A DNA stretch of 64,000 bases from Alicycliphilus denitrificans K601 (GTDB taxonomy: Bacteria > Pseudomonadota > Gammaproteobacteria > Burkholderiales > Burkholderiaceae_C). The notes beneath the pieces were generated by a model. The model saw only the letters and a list, made by a program, of their open reading frames with translations, did not search any database and was not told the origin of the DNA. A program made the translations under genes and the position numbers. Positions 40,193-48,019 of this stretch are shown piece after piece. Within the stretch, counting starts at the first letter, position 1, and each line of letters begins with the position of its first letter. Location of the stretch: positions 930,001 to 994,000 of the forward strand of contig NC_015422.1 in NCBI RefSeq assembly GCF_000204645.1, in the 5' to 3' direction.

Positions 40193-40240
40193 GCTATTGT
40201 TTGTATAGCTGGCAGCGCTTGGTACATAAGGCCTGGGGGC
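40193..40240 (+). repeat. Two-hairpin dispersed repeat, copy 9
   Basis: Hairpin 1 is perfect: GCTAT (40193-40197) with ATAGC (40205-40209), 7-nt loop. The second arm starts AGCGCTT but its partner is degraded (AAGGCCT), then GGGGGC. It lies between clsB and folE. Confidence 0.75.
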
Positions 40241-40289
40241 ATGAAACATGCATAAGACCCGGTGCGGTATTCGCTGGTACCATGCCGCC

Positions 40290-41015
40290 ATGTCTTCAGA
40301 ACCCGCAGCAGAACCGAACGCCCCGCCGTCCGACGAGGGCACGCCCGTTTCCGTCAAGATCCGCGAACGGCTGGCCGCGGCGCGCCGGCGCTTCCATGCC
40401 AACGACAACATCGCCGAGTTCATAGAGCCGGGCGAGCTGGAACTGCTGCTCGACGAGGTCGAGGCCAGGATGCAGGGCGTGCTCGACAGCATGGTCATCG
40501 ACACGGCCGGCGACCACAACACGCAGAGCACTGCGCGCCGCGTGGCCAAGATGTACCTGAACGAGGTCTTCAAGGGCCGCTACGTGCACCCGCCCACGAT
40601 CACCGAGTTTCCGAACGCCGAGCACCTGAACGAGCTCATGATCGTCGGCCCGATCACCGTGCGCAGCGCCTGCAGCCACCATTTCTGCCCCGTGATCGGC
40701 AAGATCTGGATCGGCGTGCTGCCCAACGAGCACACCAACGTCATCGGCCTGTCCAAGTACGCGCGCCTGGTGGACTGGGTCATGGGCCGGCCGCAGATCC
40801 AGGAGGAGGCCGTGGTGCAGCTCGCCGACCTGATCATGGAGAAGACCCAGCCCGACGGCCTGGCCATCGTCATGGAGGCCAGCCACTTCTGCATGTCCTG
40901 GCGCGGCGTGCGCGAGATGGACAGCAAGATGATCAACTCCGTGATGCGCGGCGTGTTCCTGACCAACTCCACGCTGCGCCGCGAATTCCTGGCACTCATC
41001 CCCGGAAGGAACTGA
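40290..41015 (+). CDS. folE: GTP cyclohydrolase I
   Basis: Converts GTP to dihydroneopterin triphosphate, the entry to tetrahydrofolate. The 241-residue protein is slightly long because of a low-complexity N-terminal extension of about 35 residues; the core begins near RERLAAARRRFHANDN. Zinc and substrate blocks are RSACSHHFCPVIGKIWIGVLP (seen as SACSHHFCP and GKIWIGVLP) and SHFCMSWRGV. Only one base separates its stop from the BLUF photoreceptor start, so the two are almost certainly co-transcribed. Confidence 0.96.
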   Translation: MSSEPAAEPNAPPSDEGTPVSVKIRERLAAARRRFHANDNIAEFIEPGELELLLDEVEARMQGVLDSMVIDTAGDHNTQSTARRVAKMYLNEVFKGRYVHPPTITEFPNAEHLNELMIVGPITVRSACSHHFCPVIGKIWIGVLPNEHTNVIGLSKYARLVDWVMGRPQIQEEAVVQLADLIMEKTQPDGLAIVMEASHFCMSWRGVREMDSKMINSVMRGVFLTNSTLRREFLALIPGRN

Positions 41016-41016
41016 C

Positions 41017-41439
41017 ATGTTGGTTCGCCTGCTCTACGTCAGCCGCGCGGTGGACACATCGCCCGCGGCCATCGAGGCCATCCTCACGCAATCGCGCCTG
41101 CACAATCCGGCCAGCGGCATCACCGGCGTGCTGTGCTATGGCGGCGGCATCTTCCTGCAGGCCATAGAGGGCGGCCGCACGGCCGTGAGCGAGCTCTACG
41201 GCCACATCCAGCGCGACGAGCGCCACAAGGACGTGGAGCTGCTGGCCTTCGAGGAAATCTGCGAGCGCCGCTTCGGCGGCTGGACCATGGGGCACGTGAA
41301 CCTGGCCAAGCTCAACCATTCCATCGTCCTCAAGTACTCCGAGAAGCCCGAGTTCGACCCCTACATGACCTCGGGCAAGGTGTCGTTCGCGCTGCTCGAA
41401 GAGCTCATGGCCACGGCCAGCATCATCGGCAGGGCCTGA
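41017..41439 (+). CDS. BLUF-domain blue-light photoreceptor, stand-alone
   Basis: Flavin-binding blue-light sensor of 140 residues. All key BLUF residues are present: Tyr7 (LLYVS), Asn30, Gln48 (FLQAIEG), Trp89 and Met91 (GWTMG). Spacing from Asn to Gln (18), Gln to Trp (41) and Trp to Met (2) matches AppA and PixD; the Tyr-Asn interval is one shorter. There is no attached output domain (EAL, GGDEF, cyclase), so it must signal through a partner. It follows folE by one base. Output unknown. Confidence 0.93.
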   Translation: MLVRLLYVSRAVDTSPAAIEAILTQSRLHNPASGITGVLCYGGGIFLQAIEGGRTAVSELYGHIQRDERHKDVELLAFEEICERRFGGWTMGHVNLAKLNHSIVLKYSEKPEFDPYMTSGKVSFALLEELMATASIIGRA

Positions 41440-41446
41440 GGGTGAA

Positions 41447-41570
41447 CAACCCCCTGAGCGGCTTGCGCCGCTTCCCCCTTTTCTCGCGCGGCGCGCGGGA
41501 AGGGGGACTTTGCTCAGTGCGGCGGGGCGGCCCTTGCACGGCGGCTCCCGCCTGGCGCGTGCCAGTGCCA
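41447..41570 (+). repeat. GC-rich structured intergenic element after the BLUF gene
   Basis: Nested inverted repeats: a GCGGC-TTGC-GCCGC hairpin near 41459, then a TCCCCCTT arm (about 41474-41481) paired with AAGGGGGA (about 41500-41507) around a CG-rich loop. Similar CCCCCTGAG...GGGGGAC blocks are, to my recollection, dispersed in Comamonadaceae genomes. It may act as a terminator for folE-BLUF. Only one copy is in this window. Confidence 0.5.
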
Positions 41571-41660
41571 TGGGTTGCGGGCTGTGGGTGGCGCCATGGG
41601 TAACTGATGCAGATCACATCCTGAACGTCGCAGCCGGGGCGCTGCGGCAGCGGGCCCTTC

Positions 41661-42542
41661 ATGTCGCTCAACGCCTTCGCCCTGATCATCGTCGCGGGGC
41701 TCATCCACGCCATCTGGAACATCGCCGCCAAGAAGGCCGGCGGCGACGCGCGCTTCGCTTTCTTCACCGCCGTGCTGATGATGCTGGTGTGGGCGCCGCT
41801 GGGCTGGTGGCTGGGGCGCGACGCGGTGCCGCTGTGGGGCGCGCGCGAATGGGGCATCGTGGCGCTCAGCGGCGTGCTGCACGTGCTGTACTACGTGGTG
41901 CTGCTGCGCGGCTACCGCAAGGCCGACCTGACGGTGGTCTACCCGCTGGCGCGCGGCACGGGGCCGCTGCTCAGCGCGCTGGTGGCCGTTACGCTGCTGG
42001 GCGAGCGGCTGTCGGCCCTGGGCGCCTTCGGGATCGCGGGCGTGGTGGGCGGCGTGTTCCTGATCGCCGGGGGGCCGGGCCTGCTGCGCGCGGCGCACGA
42101 CCCGCAGGCGCGCCGACGCGTGCGCAAAGGCATGTTGTACGGCGTGCTCACCGGCGTTTTCATCGCCGGCTACACGGTGGTGGACGGCTACGCGGTCAAG
42201 GCCATGCTGCTGTCGCCCATCCTGGTCGACTACATGGGCAACTTCGTGCGCGTTCTGGTGCTCGCGCCCGTGGCCCTGCGCGACCGCGCGGAACTTACGC
42301 GCCTGTGGGCTGCGCAGTGGCGCTTCGCGCTGCTGGTGGCGGCGGTGAGCCCCGTCGCCTACGTGCTGGTGCTGTTCGCCATGCAGACCGCGCCCCTGTC
42401 CCACGTGGCGCCGGCGCGCGAGGTCTCCATGCTGTTCGCCGCGCTCATCGGCGGGCACCTGCTGGGCGAAGGCGACCGCGCGGCGCGCCTGGCCGGCGCG
42501 CTGCTGATCGCGGCCGGAGTGGCGGCGCTGGGGCTGGGCTAG
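41661..42542 (+). CDS. EamA/DMT-family permease
   Basis: Inner-membrane protein of 293 residues with about ten hydrophobic helices arranged as two EamA repeats (about 5-138 and 150-290), the drug/metabolite transporter fold. The substrate cannot be inferred from sequence. The gene stands alone after a 221-bp gap that contains a structured intergenic element. It ends 29 bp before the sensor kinase gene, so it could be co-transcribed with it, though a separate promoter-like GATAAT lies in that gap. Confidence 0.88.
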   Translation: MSLNAFALIIVAGLIHAIWNIAAKKAGGDARFAFFTAVLMMLVWAPLGWWLGRDAVPLWGAREWGIVALSGVLHVLYYVVLLRGYRKADLTVVYPLARGTGPLLSALVAVTLLGERLSALGAFGIAGVVGGVFLIAGGPGLLRAAHDPQARRRVRKGMLYGVLTGVFIAGYTVVDGYAVKAMLLSPILVDYMGNFVRVLVLAPVALRDRAELTRLWAAQWRFALLVAAVSPVAYVLVLFAMQTAPLSHVAPAREVSMLFAALIGGHLLGEGDRAARLAGALLIAAGVAALGLG

Positions 42543-42571
42543 AGGCCTCTTTTTGCGTCGATAATTTCCAC

Positions 42572-44392
42572 ATGAAAAGAGGGGTTTTTGCATCCCGGCG
42601 GGTGCTGGGCGTGCTGCTGCTGTGCGCCGCCGCGGCCCGGGCCGAGGTGCGACTGGGCGCGCTGGCGGTGCTGGAGGGCGAGGACACGCGCCGCCAGTGG
42701 CAGCCCCTGGCCGACGGCCTGCAGCGCGCGCTGGGCGTGCCGGTGCGCCTGCAGGCGCTGGCCCCCGCGGCGCTGGAGCAGGCCGTGGCCCGGGGCGCGC
42801 TCGATTTCGTGGTGACCAATCCTGGCCATTACGTTGCACTGGAGGCGCGCCACGGCGCCACGCGCATCGCCACGCGGTCGGCGGGGGCGCAGGGCGACCC
42901 GGCGCACGCCGTGGGCTCGGCCGTTGTGGTGCGCGCCGACGCGCCCGGGCCGCCCGCCACGCTGGCGGCGCTGCGCGGCTGGCGCGTGGCGGCCGTGGCC
43001 GAGGAGGCGTTCGGCGGCTACCAGCTCGCCGCCGTGGAGTGGCTGCGCCAGGGCGTCGATGCCGAGGCCGGCGGGCTGCGGCGCGTGTTCACCGGCTACC
43101 CCATGCAGCGCGTAGCGCAGGCCGTGCTCTCGGGCGAGGCCGATGCGGGCGTCCTGCGCACCTGCCTGCTGGAGCTGTGGGAGCGCGATGGCGTGGTGCC
43201 CGCGGGCGCGCTGCGCGTTGTGCCCGCCGACGACGACGGCGGGACGGGCGCGCCGCCGGGCTGCCGCGCGTCCACGCCGCTGTACCCGGGCTGGGCCTTC
43301 GCGGCGCTGGCGGGCACGCCGCCCGAGCTCTCGCGCCAGGTGCTGCTGGCCCTGCTGGCGCAGCCGGGCGAGAGCGGCGCGCTGGACGGCGTGTGGACGG
43401 TGCCCGCCGACTACCAGCGCGTGCACGACGCGCTGCGGCTGCTGCAGGTCGAGCCCTACGCTTTCCTGCGCGAGACGCGCCTGCAGGCCCTGCTGCACCG
43501 CTACTGGGGCGTGGCCGCGGCGCTGCTGGCGCTGGCGCTGGTGGGCGTGGCCTACCTGCTGCGCGTGGAGGTGCTGGTCAAGCGCCGCACGGCCGAGCTC
43601 ACGCACAGCCTGCACGAGCGCGAGCGGCTGGCGCGCCAGAACGCGCAGCACCAGGAGGCGCTGGGGCACCTGTCGCGCCTGTCCATATTGGGCGAGCTGT
43701 CGGCCATGCTGGCGCACGAGCTGAACCACCCGCTGGCCACCATCGCCAACTACGCGGCCGGCCTGCGCCGGCGCGCCGCGCGCGGCGACCTGGCGCCGCA
43801 GGACCTGGAGCGCGCGCTGCGCGACATCGCGCACGAGAGCGAGCGCGCCGCGCGCGTGATCGGCGGCGTGCGCGCGCTGGCGCGCAAGCGCGTGCCGGAT
43901 CGCGTGGCCATCGACCCGCGCGCGCTCGTGGGCGAGGCGCTGACCCTGCTCGGCGGCTGGCAGCCCCAGGCCGTACGCGTGGCCTGCGCGCCCGGTGCCG
44001 AGGCGCTGCGCGTGCGCGGCGACGCCCCGCAGCTGCTGCAGGTGCTGCTGAACCTGCTGCAGAACGCGCGCGACGTGCACCGCGCCGCCGGCTGCGAGGG
44101 CGAGCCCATCGGCGTGGAGATCGCGCCCGAGGACGGCTGCCTGGCCCTGGCCGTGCGCGACCACGGCCCGCCGCTCTCGCCCGAGGCGCTGGCGCTGCTG
44201 TTCACGCCCTTTCACACCACCAAGCCGGACGGGCTGGGCCTGGGCCTGTCCATCAGCCGCGGCATCGCCGAGGCGCACGGCGGCGCGCTGCACGCGCGGC
44301 CCGTGCCGCCGCACGAGGGCGGCGGCATGCGCATGGTGCTGCTGCTGCCCCTGGCGCAACCCGAAGCCGCAGACGGAGATACCCCCGCATGA
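42572..44392 (+). CDS. TtrS-like sensor histidine kinase with PhnD-type periplasmic domain
   Basis: Membrane sensor kinase of 606 residues. A signal or anchor segment (about 8-24) precedes a PhnD-like periplasmic binding domain (about 25-295; LDFVVTNPGHYVALEARHG is typical), one transmembrane helix (312-331), a coiled-coil link, then HisKA with the phospho-acceptor H382 (MLAHELNHPLATIANY) and HATPase_c with LLNLLQNARD and KPDGLGLGLSIS. This layout is that of TtrS, ThsS and related tetrathionate or thiosulfate sensors. Its stop overlaps the response regulator start. A TsdA-like cytochrome gene lies downstream, convergent. Confidence 0.87.
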   Translation: MKRGVFASRRVLGVLLLCAAAARAEVRLGALAVLEGEDTRRQWQPLADGLQRALGVPVRLQALAPAALEQAVARGALDFVVTNPGHYVALEARHGATRIATRSAGAQGDPAHAVGSAVVVRADAPGPPATLAALRGWRVAAVAEEAFGGYQLAAVEWLRQGVDAEAGGLRRVFTGYPMQRVAQAVLSGEADAGVLRTCLLELWERDGVVPAGALRVVPADDDGGTGAPPGCRASTPLYPGWAFAALAGTPPELSRQVLLALLAQPGESGALDGVWTVPADYQRVHDALRLLQVEPYAFLRETRLQALLHRYWGVAAALLALALVGVAYLLRVEVLVKRRTAELTHSLHERERLARQNAQHQEALGHLSRLSILGELSAMLAHELNHPLATIANYAAGLRRRAARGDLAPQDLERALRDIAHESERAARVIGGVRALARKRVPDRVAIDPRALVGEALTLLGGWQPQAVRVACAPGAEALRVRGDAPQLLQVLLNLLQNARDVHRAAGCEGEPIGVEIAPEDGCLALAVRDHGPPLSPEALALLFTPFHTTKPDGLGLGLSISRGIAEAHGGALHARPVPPHEGGGMRMVLLLPLAQPEAADGDTPA

Positions 44393-45018
44393 CCGCCCTG
44401 CCACCGCCCTGCATCCACGTGGTCGACGACGACGAGAACTTCCTGCGCTCGCTGCTGTTCATGATCGAGGGGCTGGGCTTCGACGCCGTGGGCTACCCCT
44501 CGGCCGAGGCTTTCGCGCAGGCCGACCCCGCGCCCGCGCCGCAGGGCGGCTGCCTGCTGCTGGACATCCGCATGCCGCGCATGAGCGGGCTGGAGCTGCA
44601 GCGGCGCCTGCAGCGGCCGGACCTGCCCATCGTCTTCATGACCGGCCACGGCGACGTGGACCAGGCCGTGCAGGCGCTGCGCGGCGGCGCGCTGGACTTT
44701 TTGCAGAAGCCCTTCCGCGAGCAGGCGCTGCTGGACGCGCTCAACCGCGCCGTGGCCGCCAGCGCGCAGGCCCAGCGCCGGCAGGCGCGCCAGGCCCAGG
44801 CCCTGCAGGTGCTGCAGCGCCTGTCGCCGCGCGAGCGCGACGTGGCGCGCCTGCTGGCGCTGGGCCGCAGCAACAAGGAGGTGGCGCGGGAGCTGGACAT
44901 CAGCGACCACACGGTGCACGTGCACCGCCAGAGCATCACGCGCAAGACCGGCTCGGGCCACGCGGCCGACCTGGCGCGGCTTATCCTGCGCGCGGCACCG
45001 CAGGAGCTGGAGGAGTGA
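44389..45018 (+). CDS. FixJ/TtrR-type response regulator
   Basis: DNA-binding response regulator of 209 residues. The receiver domain (about 8-125) has the acidic pocket DDDE near 13-16, the phospho-acceptor D59 (LLLDIRMP) and the conserved Thr and Lys in FMTGHGD and QKPF. A C-terminal LuxR-type helix-turn-helix follows (about 145-205; LSPRERDVARLLALGRSNKE). It overlaps the sensor kinase gene by four bases, so it is its cognate partner. The likely target is the convergent cytochrome gene, by analogy with ttrRS. Confidence 0.92.
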   Translation: MTALPPPCIHVVDDDENFLRSLLFMIEGLGFDAVGYPSAEAFAQADPAPAPQGGCLLLDIRMPRMSGLELQRRLQRPDLPIVFMTGHGDVDQAVQALRGGALDFLQKPFREQALLDALNRAVAASAQAQRRQARQAQALQVLQRLSPRERDVARLLALGRSNKEVARELDISDHTVHVHRQSITRKTGSGHAADLARLILRAAPQELEE

Positions 45019-45079
45019 AGTTCAAAAAGGAGAGCGGAAGGCGCTCGTCACTGCTTGGTTTGATGCACGAAATGATCTG

Positions 45080-45103
45080 AAAACCAGCAATGGCAAACGC
45101 TGG
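45080..45103 (-). terminator. Weak terminator after the TsdA-like cytochrome gene
   Basis: On the minus strand CCAGC (45103-45099... pairing 45088-45084) forms a 5-bp stem with a 10-nt loop followed by TTTT. It lies 24 bases after the cytochrome stop, between two convergent genes. The surrounding bases also weakly resemble the two-hairpin repeat. Confidence 0.4.
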
Positions 45104-45126
45104 CAGCTCCTGTTTTTGTGTGCAGC

Positions 45127-46164
45127 CTAGCGCGCGGCGCCCTGGGCCTTGGCGCGCTCGGCGGCGGCCTGGGCCTTGATCTGTTCGGCCATCTGGCGCT
45201 GCTTCTCGGCCAGCGGCGGGAGCGGGCCGTAGCGGTGCTGGTCCGCTGGCGCGCCCAGCATGTAGGGCGGGAAGGCCGAGTCCACGGGCTTGTTCCAGCG
45301 CGCGGGGAAGTCGGCCTCCAGGTTCGCCTTCTCGGGCCGGGGCTTGGAGAGCATGAAGGCGGACACGTCGTAGGCCTCGTCGTCGGTGAGCTGGGGCGCG
45401 TCGAAGCTCGCACCCTGCGGCATGTTGTGCTTGACGAAGCGCGTGGCCATGGCCAGGCGGTTCATGCCCGCGCCGTTGTTGAAAGTGTCCTTGCCCCACA
45501 GCGGCGGGAACACGTAGCCCTGCGCGTCGCCCGGCTGGCCCGCGCGCACGCCCTGGCCGTCGGAGCCGTGGCAGACGGCGCACTTGGCCTCGTAGACCTT
45601 GGCGCCCGCCTCCAGGTTGGCGCGGCGGTTGGGCATCTTGCTCTGCACCATGCCCGCGCCCTCGACGTTCGCACCCACCGGGATGCCCTTGGACAGGAAG
45701 GCGATGTAGGTCACGAAGGCCTTCATCTCGCGCGAGTCCAGCGGCAGCGGCTTGCCGTTCATGCTGCGCTCCATGCAGCCGTTGACGCGCTCCTCGACGG
45801 TGCTCACCTCGTCCTCGCGCCCGCGGTACTGCGGGAAGGTGGCGGCGACGCCCGTCCAGGGCATGGCGAACGGCTTGGTGGCTGCCTGCTGGTGGCACGA
45901 GGCGCAGGCCAGGTTGTTGCCGGCCAGGCGCCGGCGCACGTCGCCGACCTCGGGGCCGATGTGGGCGAAGGTGCGCGTGGTCAGCTCGTGGCCGTACTGC
46001 ACCAGTTCCTTGTAGTGGCCGGGGGGCAGCTTGTCGATCTCGGGCACGGCGCGGCCGGCGAGCTGGACGGTGGCGGGCGCGTCGGCCGCCAGGGTAGCGC
46101 CTGCGGCCAGCGCGGCGGCGGCGGCGAGCCAGCGGAGGGAGGTGGTCATCGTGGAATGTGTCAT
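45127..46164 (-). CDS. Periplasmic dihaem cytochrome c, TsdA-like (thiosulfate dehydrogenase / tetrathionate reductase)
   Basis: The 345-residue precursor has a signal peptide (cleaved near LAADA, about 28) and two haem c motifs, CASCH (87-91) and CAVCH (195-199). Between them is ERVNGCMERSMNGKPL, matching the TsdA region in which a Cys (here Cys130) is the unusual axial ligand of haem 1. KHNMPQG (245-251) offers Lys/Met ligands for haem 2. TsdA enzymes join two thiosulfates to tetrathionate or run in reverse. An alternative start at 46149 is possible. The adjacent TtrSR-like system supports a sulfur-oxyanion role. Confidence 0.82.
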   Translation of the reverse strand: MTHSTMTTSLRWLAAAAALAAGATLAADAPATVQLAGRAVPEIDKLPPGHYKELVQYGHELTTRTFAHIGPEVGDVRRRLAGNNLACASCHQQAATKPFAMPWTGVAATFPQYRGREDEVSTVEERVNGCMERSMNGKPLPLDSREMKAFVTYIAFLSKGIPVGANVEGAGMVQSKMPNRRANLEAGAKVYEAKCAVCHGSDGQGVRAGQPGDAQGYVFPPLWGKDTFNNGAGMNRLAMATRFVKHNMPQGASFDAPQLTDDEAYDVSAFMLSKPRPEKANLEADFPARWNKPVDSAFPPYMLGAPADQHRYGPLPPLAEKQRQMAEQIKAQAAAERAKAQGAAR

Positions 46165-46299
46165 GGCCCCATCGTATGAAGGGTTTTCCCGGGGGGATAT
46201 TCCCCGTTTCGGTGAGGCCGGTAGCCCATGCAGGCTATTGCGCCCAGGGGGGTGGCGGGGTAGGCAGAATGCGTCCCATCGTGTGTCCGCAGGAGCCCC

Positions 46300-47157
46300 A
46301 TGGCCAGTCATTCCCCCGCCGACCCCCGCGCCGGGGCGGCGATCATCGTGGGCTGCGACTTCTCCAGCAGCCCCACGCCCCGCAAGCCCATCGTGCTGGC
46401 GCTCGGCGCCCTGGAGGGCCCGCGGGTGGCTCTGCACGGCCTGCGGCGCTTCGACACGCTTGCCGCGTTCGGCCAGTGGCTCGCGCTGCCGGGCGATTGG
46501 GTGGGCGGCTTCGACCTGCCGTTCGGCCTGCCGCGCGCGCTGGTGGCGGAGCTGGGCTGGCCTCTCGCGTGGCCGGAATGCATGCGGCACTACCGCAGCC
46601 TTGCGCGCGCGCAGATCCGCGAGGCGTTCGCCGCCTTCTGCGCCGCGCGCCCCGCGGGCGCCAAGTTCGCGCACCGCGCCACGGACGGCCCCGCAGGCTC
46701 CAGCCCGTCGATGAAATGGGTGAACCCGCCCGTGGCCTACATGCTGCACGCGGGCGTGCCGCTGCTGCTGGATGCGGGCGTGCACCTGCCGGGCCTGCAC
46801 GATGGCGATGCGCGCCGCGTGGCGCTGGAGGCCTACCCCGGCCTGCTGGCGCGCGAGCTCATCGGCCGGCGCAGCTACAAGAGCGACGACCCGCGCCGGC
46901 GCACGCCCGAGCGCCTGGCGGCACGCGCCGACCTGCTGGCGGGGCTGGAGCGGGGCGCCACGCGCCTGGGCCTGCGCCTGGCGGCCGCGCCGCCGCTGCG
47001 CGATGCCCTGCTGCAGGATGCCAGCGGCGATGGCCTGGACGCGGCGCTGTGCCTCGTGCAGGCCGGCTGGGCGCTGCGCCGGCGGCGGCTGGGCGATGCG
47101 CGCTACGGCCTGCCCGCGGACATGGATCCGCTCGAAGGCTGGATCGTCACCGCGTAG
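46300..47157 (+). CDS. DUF429 domain protein
   Basis: Cytoplasmic protein of 285 residues with a DUF429 (predicted RNase H-like fold) domain: GCDFSSSPTPRKP at the N-terminus, GGFDLPFGLPR and a central EAYPGLLARELIGR. Function is unknown. The start is supported by AGGAG four bases upstream of the ATG. It is divergent from the cytochrome gene. The stop is followed within three bases by the first arm of a long palindrome, which separates it from the next gene. Confidence 0.82.
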   Translation: MASHSPADPRAGAAIIVGCDFSSSPTPRKPIVLALGALEGPRVALHGLRRFDTLAAFGQWLALPGDWVGGFDLPFGLPRALVAELGWPLAWPECMRHYRSLARAQIREAFAAFCAARPAGAKFAHRATDGPAGSSPSMKWVNPPVAYMLHAGVPLLLDAGVHLPGLHDGDARRVALEAYPGLLARELIGRRSYKSDDPRRRTPERLAARADLLAGLERGATRLGLRLAAAPPLRDALLQDASGDGLDAALCLVQAGWALRRRRLGDARYGLPADMDPLEGWIVTA

Positions 47158-47159
47158 GG

Positions 47160-47326
47160 CTGAGAAGGTGTGAACGAATCCGCCATGCCCGCTCGCACCG
47201 CAAAAACGCACCCCATCCGCGTTGCAAATGCTCGCCATAGCCTGAGCTATGGCTGCGCTTTGCGCCTTGATGGGGCACGTTTGTGCGGCCCGCTCGGACA
47301 CGCCGGATTCATTCACACCTTCTGAG
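47160..47326. repeat. 167-bp near-perfect palindromic element
   Basis: Outer arms 47160-47182 and 47304-47326 are inverted copies matching at 21 of 23 positions (left arm begins CTGAGAAGGTGTGAACGAAT). Further in, CCGCAAAAACG..CCCCATC pairs with GATGGGG..CGTTTGTGCGG, and the tip is GCCATAG / CTATGGC around CCTGAG. The whole gap between two genes can fold into one long hairpin. The right arm supplies the stop codon (47309-47311) of the next gene. Confidence 0.85.
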
Positions 47327-47920
47327 CAGTTTCTCGTACTCCGCGCGCGTCTCGGGCGAGACCGAGGCCAGGATCTGCGCGTAGGGCGTCTGGTGGCGCT
47401 CCAGCACGCGCGCCGAGGCCACGGCCCTGGACTTGCAGAACCAGTGGCAGCTGTGCTGCATCAGCAGCAGCTCGGCCGTCATCGTGAAAGCCTTGTCGCG
47501 CGGCGCCAGCGCCGCATCGTTGCGCGCCGAGCGGGCGATGCCGCGCGCGTGGATGGCCAGGGCCTCGCGCATGTCGAACGACGCGCCGGGAAAGAGCTGC
47601 AGCGCGAACGGCAGCCCCACCGGCAGCAGGCTCACGCGCGCCTGCTGCGCGGGCACGTGGCGGAAGTCGGCGGCCAGGCGCTCGAACTGCTCGCACAGCT
47701 GCGCCTCGTTGCCCTCCAGCATGCGCAGCACCTGGGTGCGGCGCTCAGCGTCGGTCTCGCCCATGGCGCGCAGGTAGCCCTGGATGAGCGTCTCCATCAG
47801 CCGCTCGATCTGGTAGGGCCGCAGGCGCTGGCCCAGCAGCGCGATGCGCCGGCGCTGCTGCCGGGCGTTGAGCAGGAAGACCCCGATGGCGGCCAGGGCC
47901 AGGACGAGAAGGAGATCCAT
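47309..47920 (-). CDS. Membrane-anchored protein of unknown function
   Basis: The 203-residue product has a single N-terminal hydrophobic helix (MDLLLVLALAAIGVFLL) followed by basic residues and a helical soluble domain with no motif I recognise; it contains two nearby Cys/His positions (HSCHWFCKS, near 160-168). The stop codon lies in the right arm of the 167-bp palindrome, and another copy of the same arm sits 45 bp upstream of the start, so the gene is bracketed by inverted repeats. It may be a mobile or recently inserted cassette. Confidence 0.65.
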   Translation of the reverse strand: MDLLLVLALAAIGVFLLNARQQRRRIALLGQRLRPYQIERLMETLIQGYLRAMGETDAERRTQVLRMLEGNEAQLCEQFERLAADFRHVPAQQARVSLLPVGLPFALQLFPGASFDMREALAIHARGIARSARNDAALAPRDKAFTMTAELLLMQHSCHWFCKSRAVASARVLERHQTPYAQILASVSPETRAEYEKLLRRCE

Positions 47921-47965
47921 GAGACCGAACGAATTGAAGGCAGGTGAAGGCCCCGATTGTGGGGT

Positions 47966-47993
47966 CTGAGAAGGTGTGAACGAATCCGCCATG
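47966..47993 (+). repeat. Solo arm of the 167-bp palindrome
   Basis: This 28-bp segment is identical to 47160-47187 (starting CTGAGAAGGTGTGAACGAAT) and inverted relative to the arm at 47304-47326. No partner arm follows; the DNA runs into the LysE gene start at 48020. Confidence 0.85.
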
Positions 47994-48019
47994 CGCGCGC
48001 GGGGGGCACAATTGCCGCC

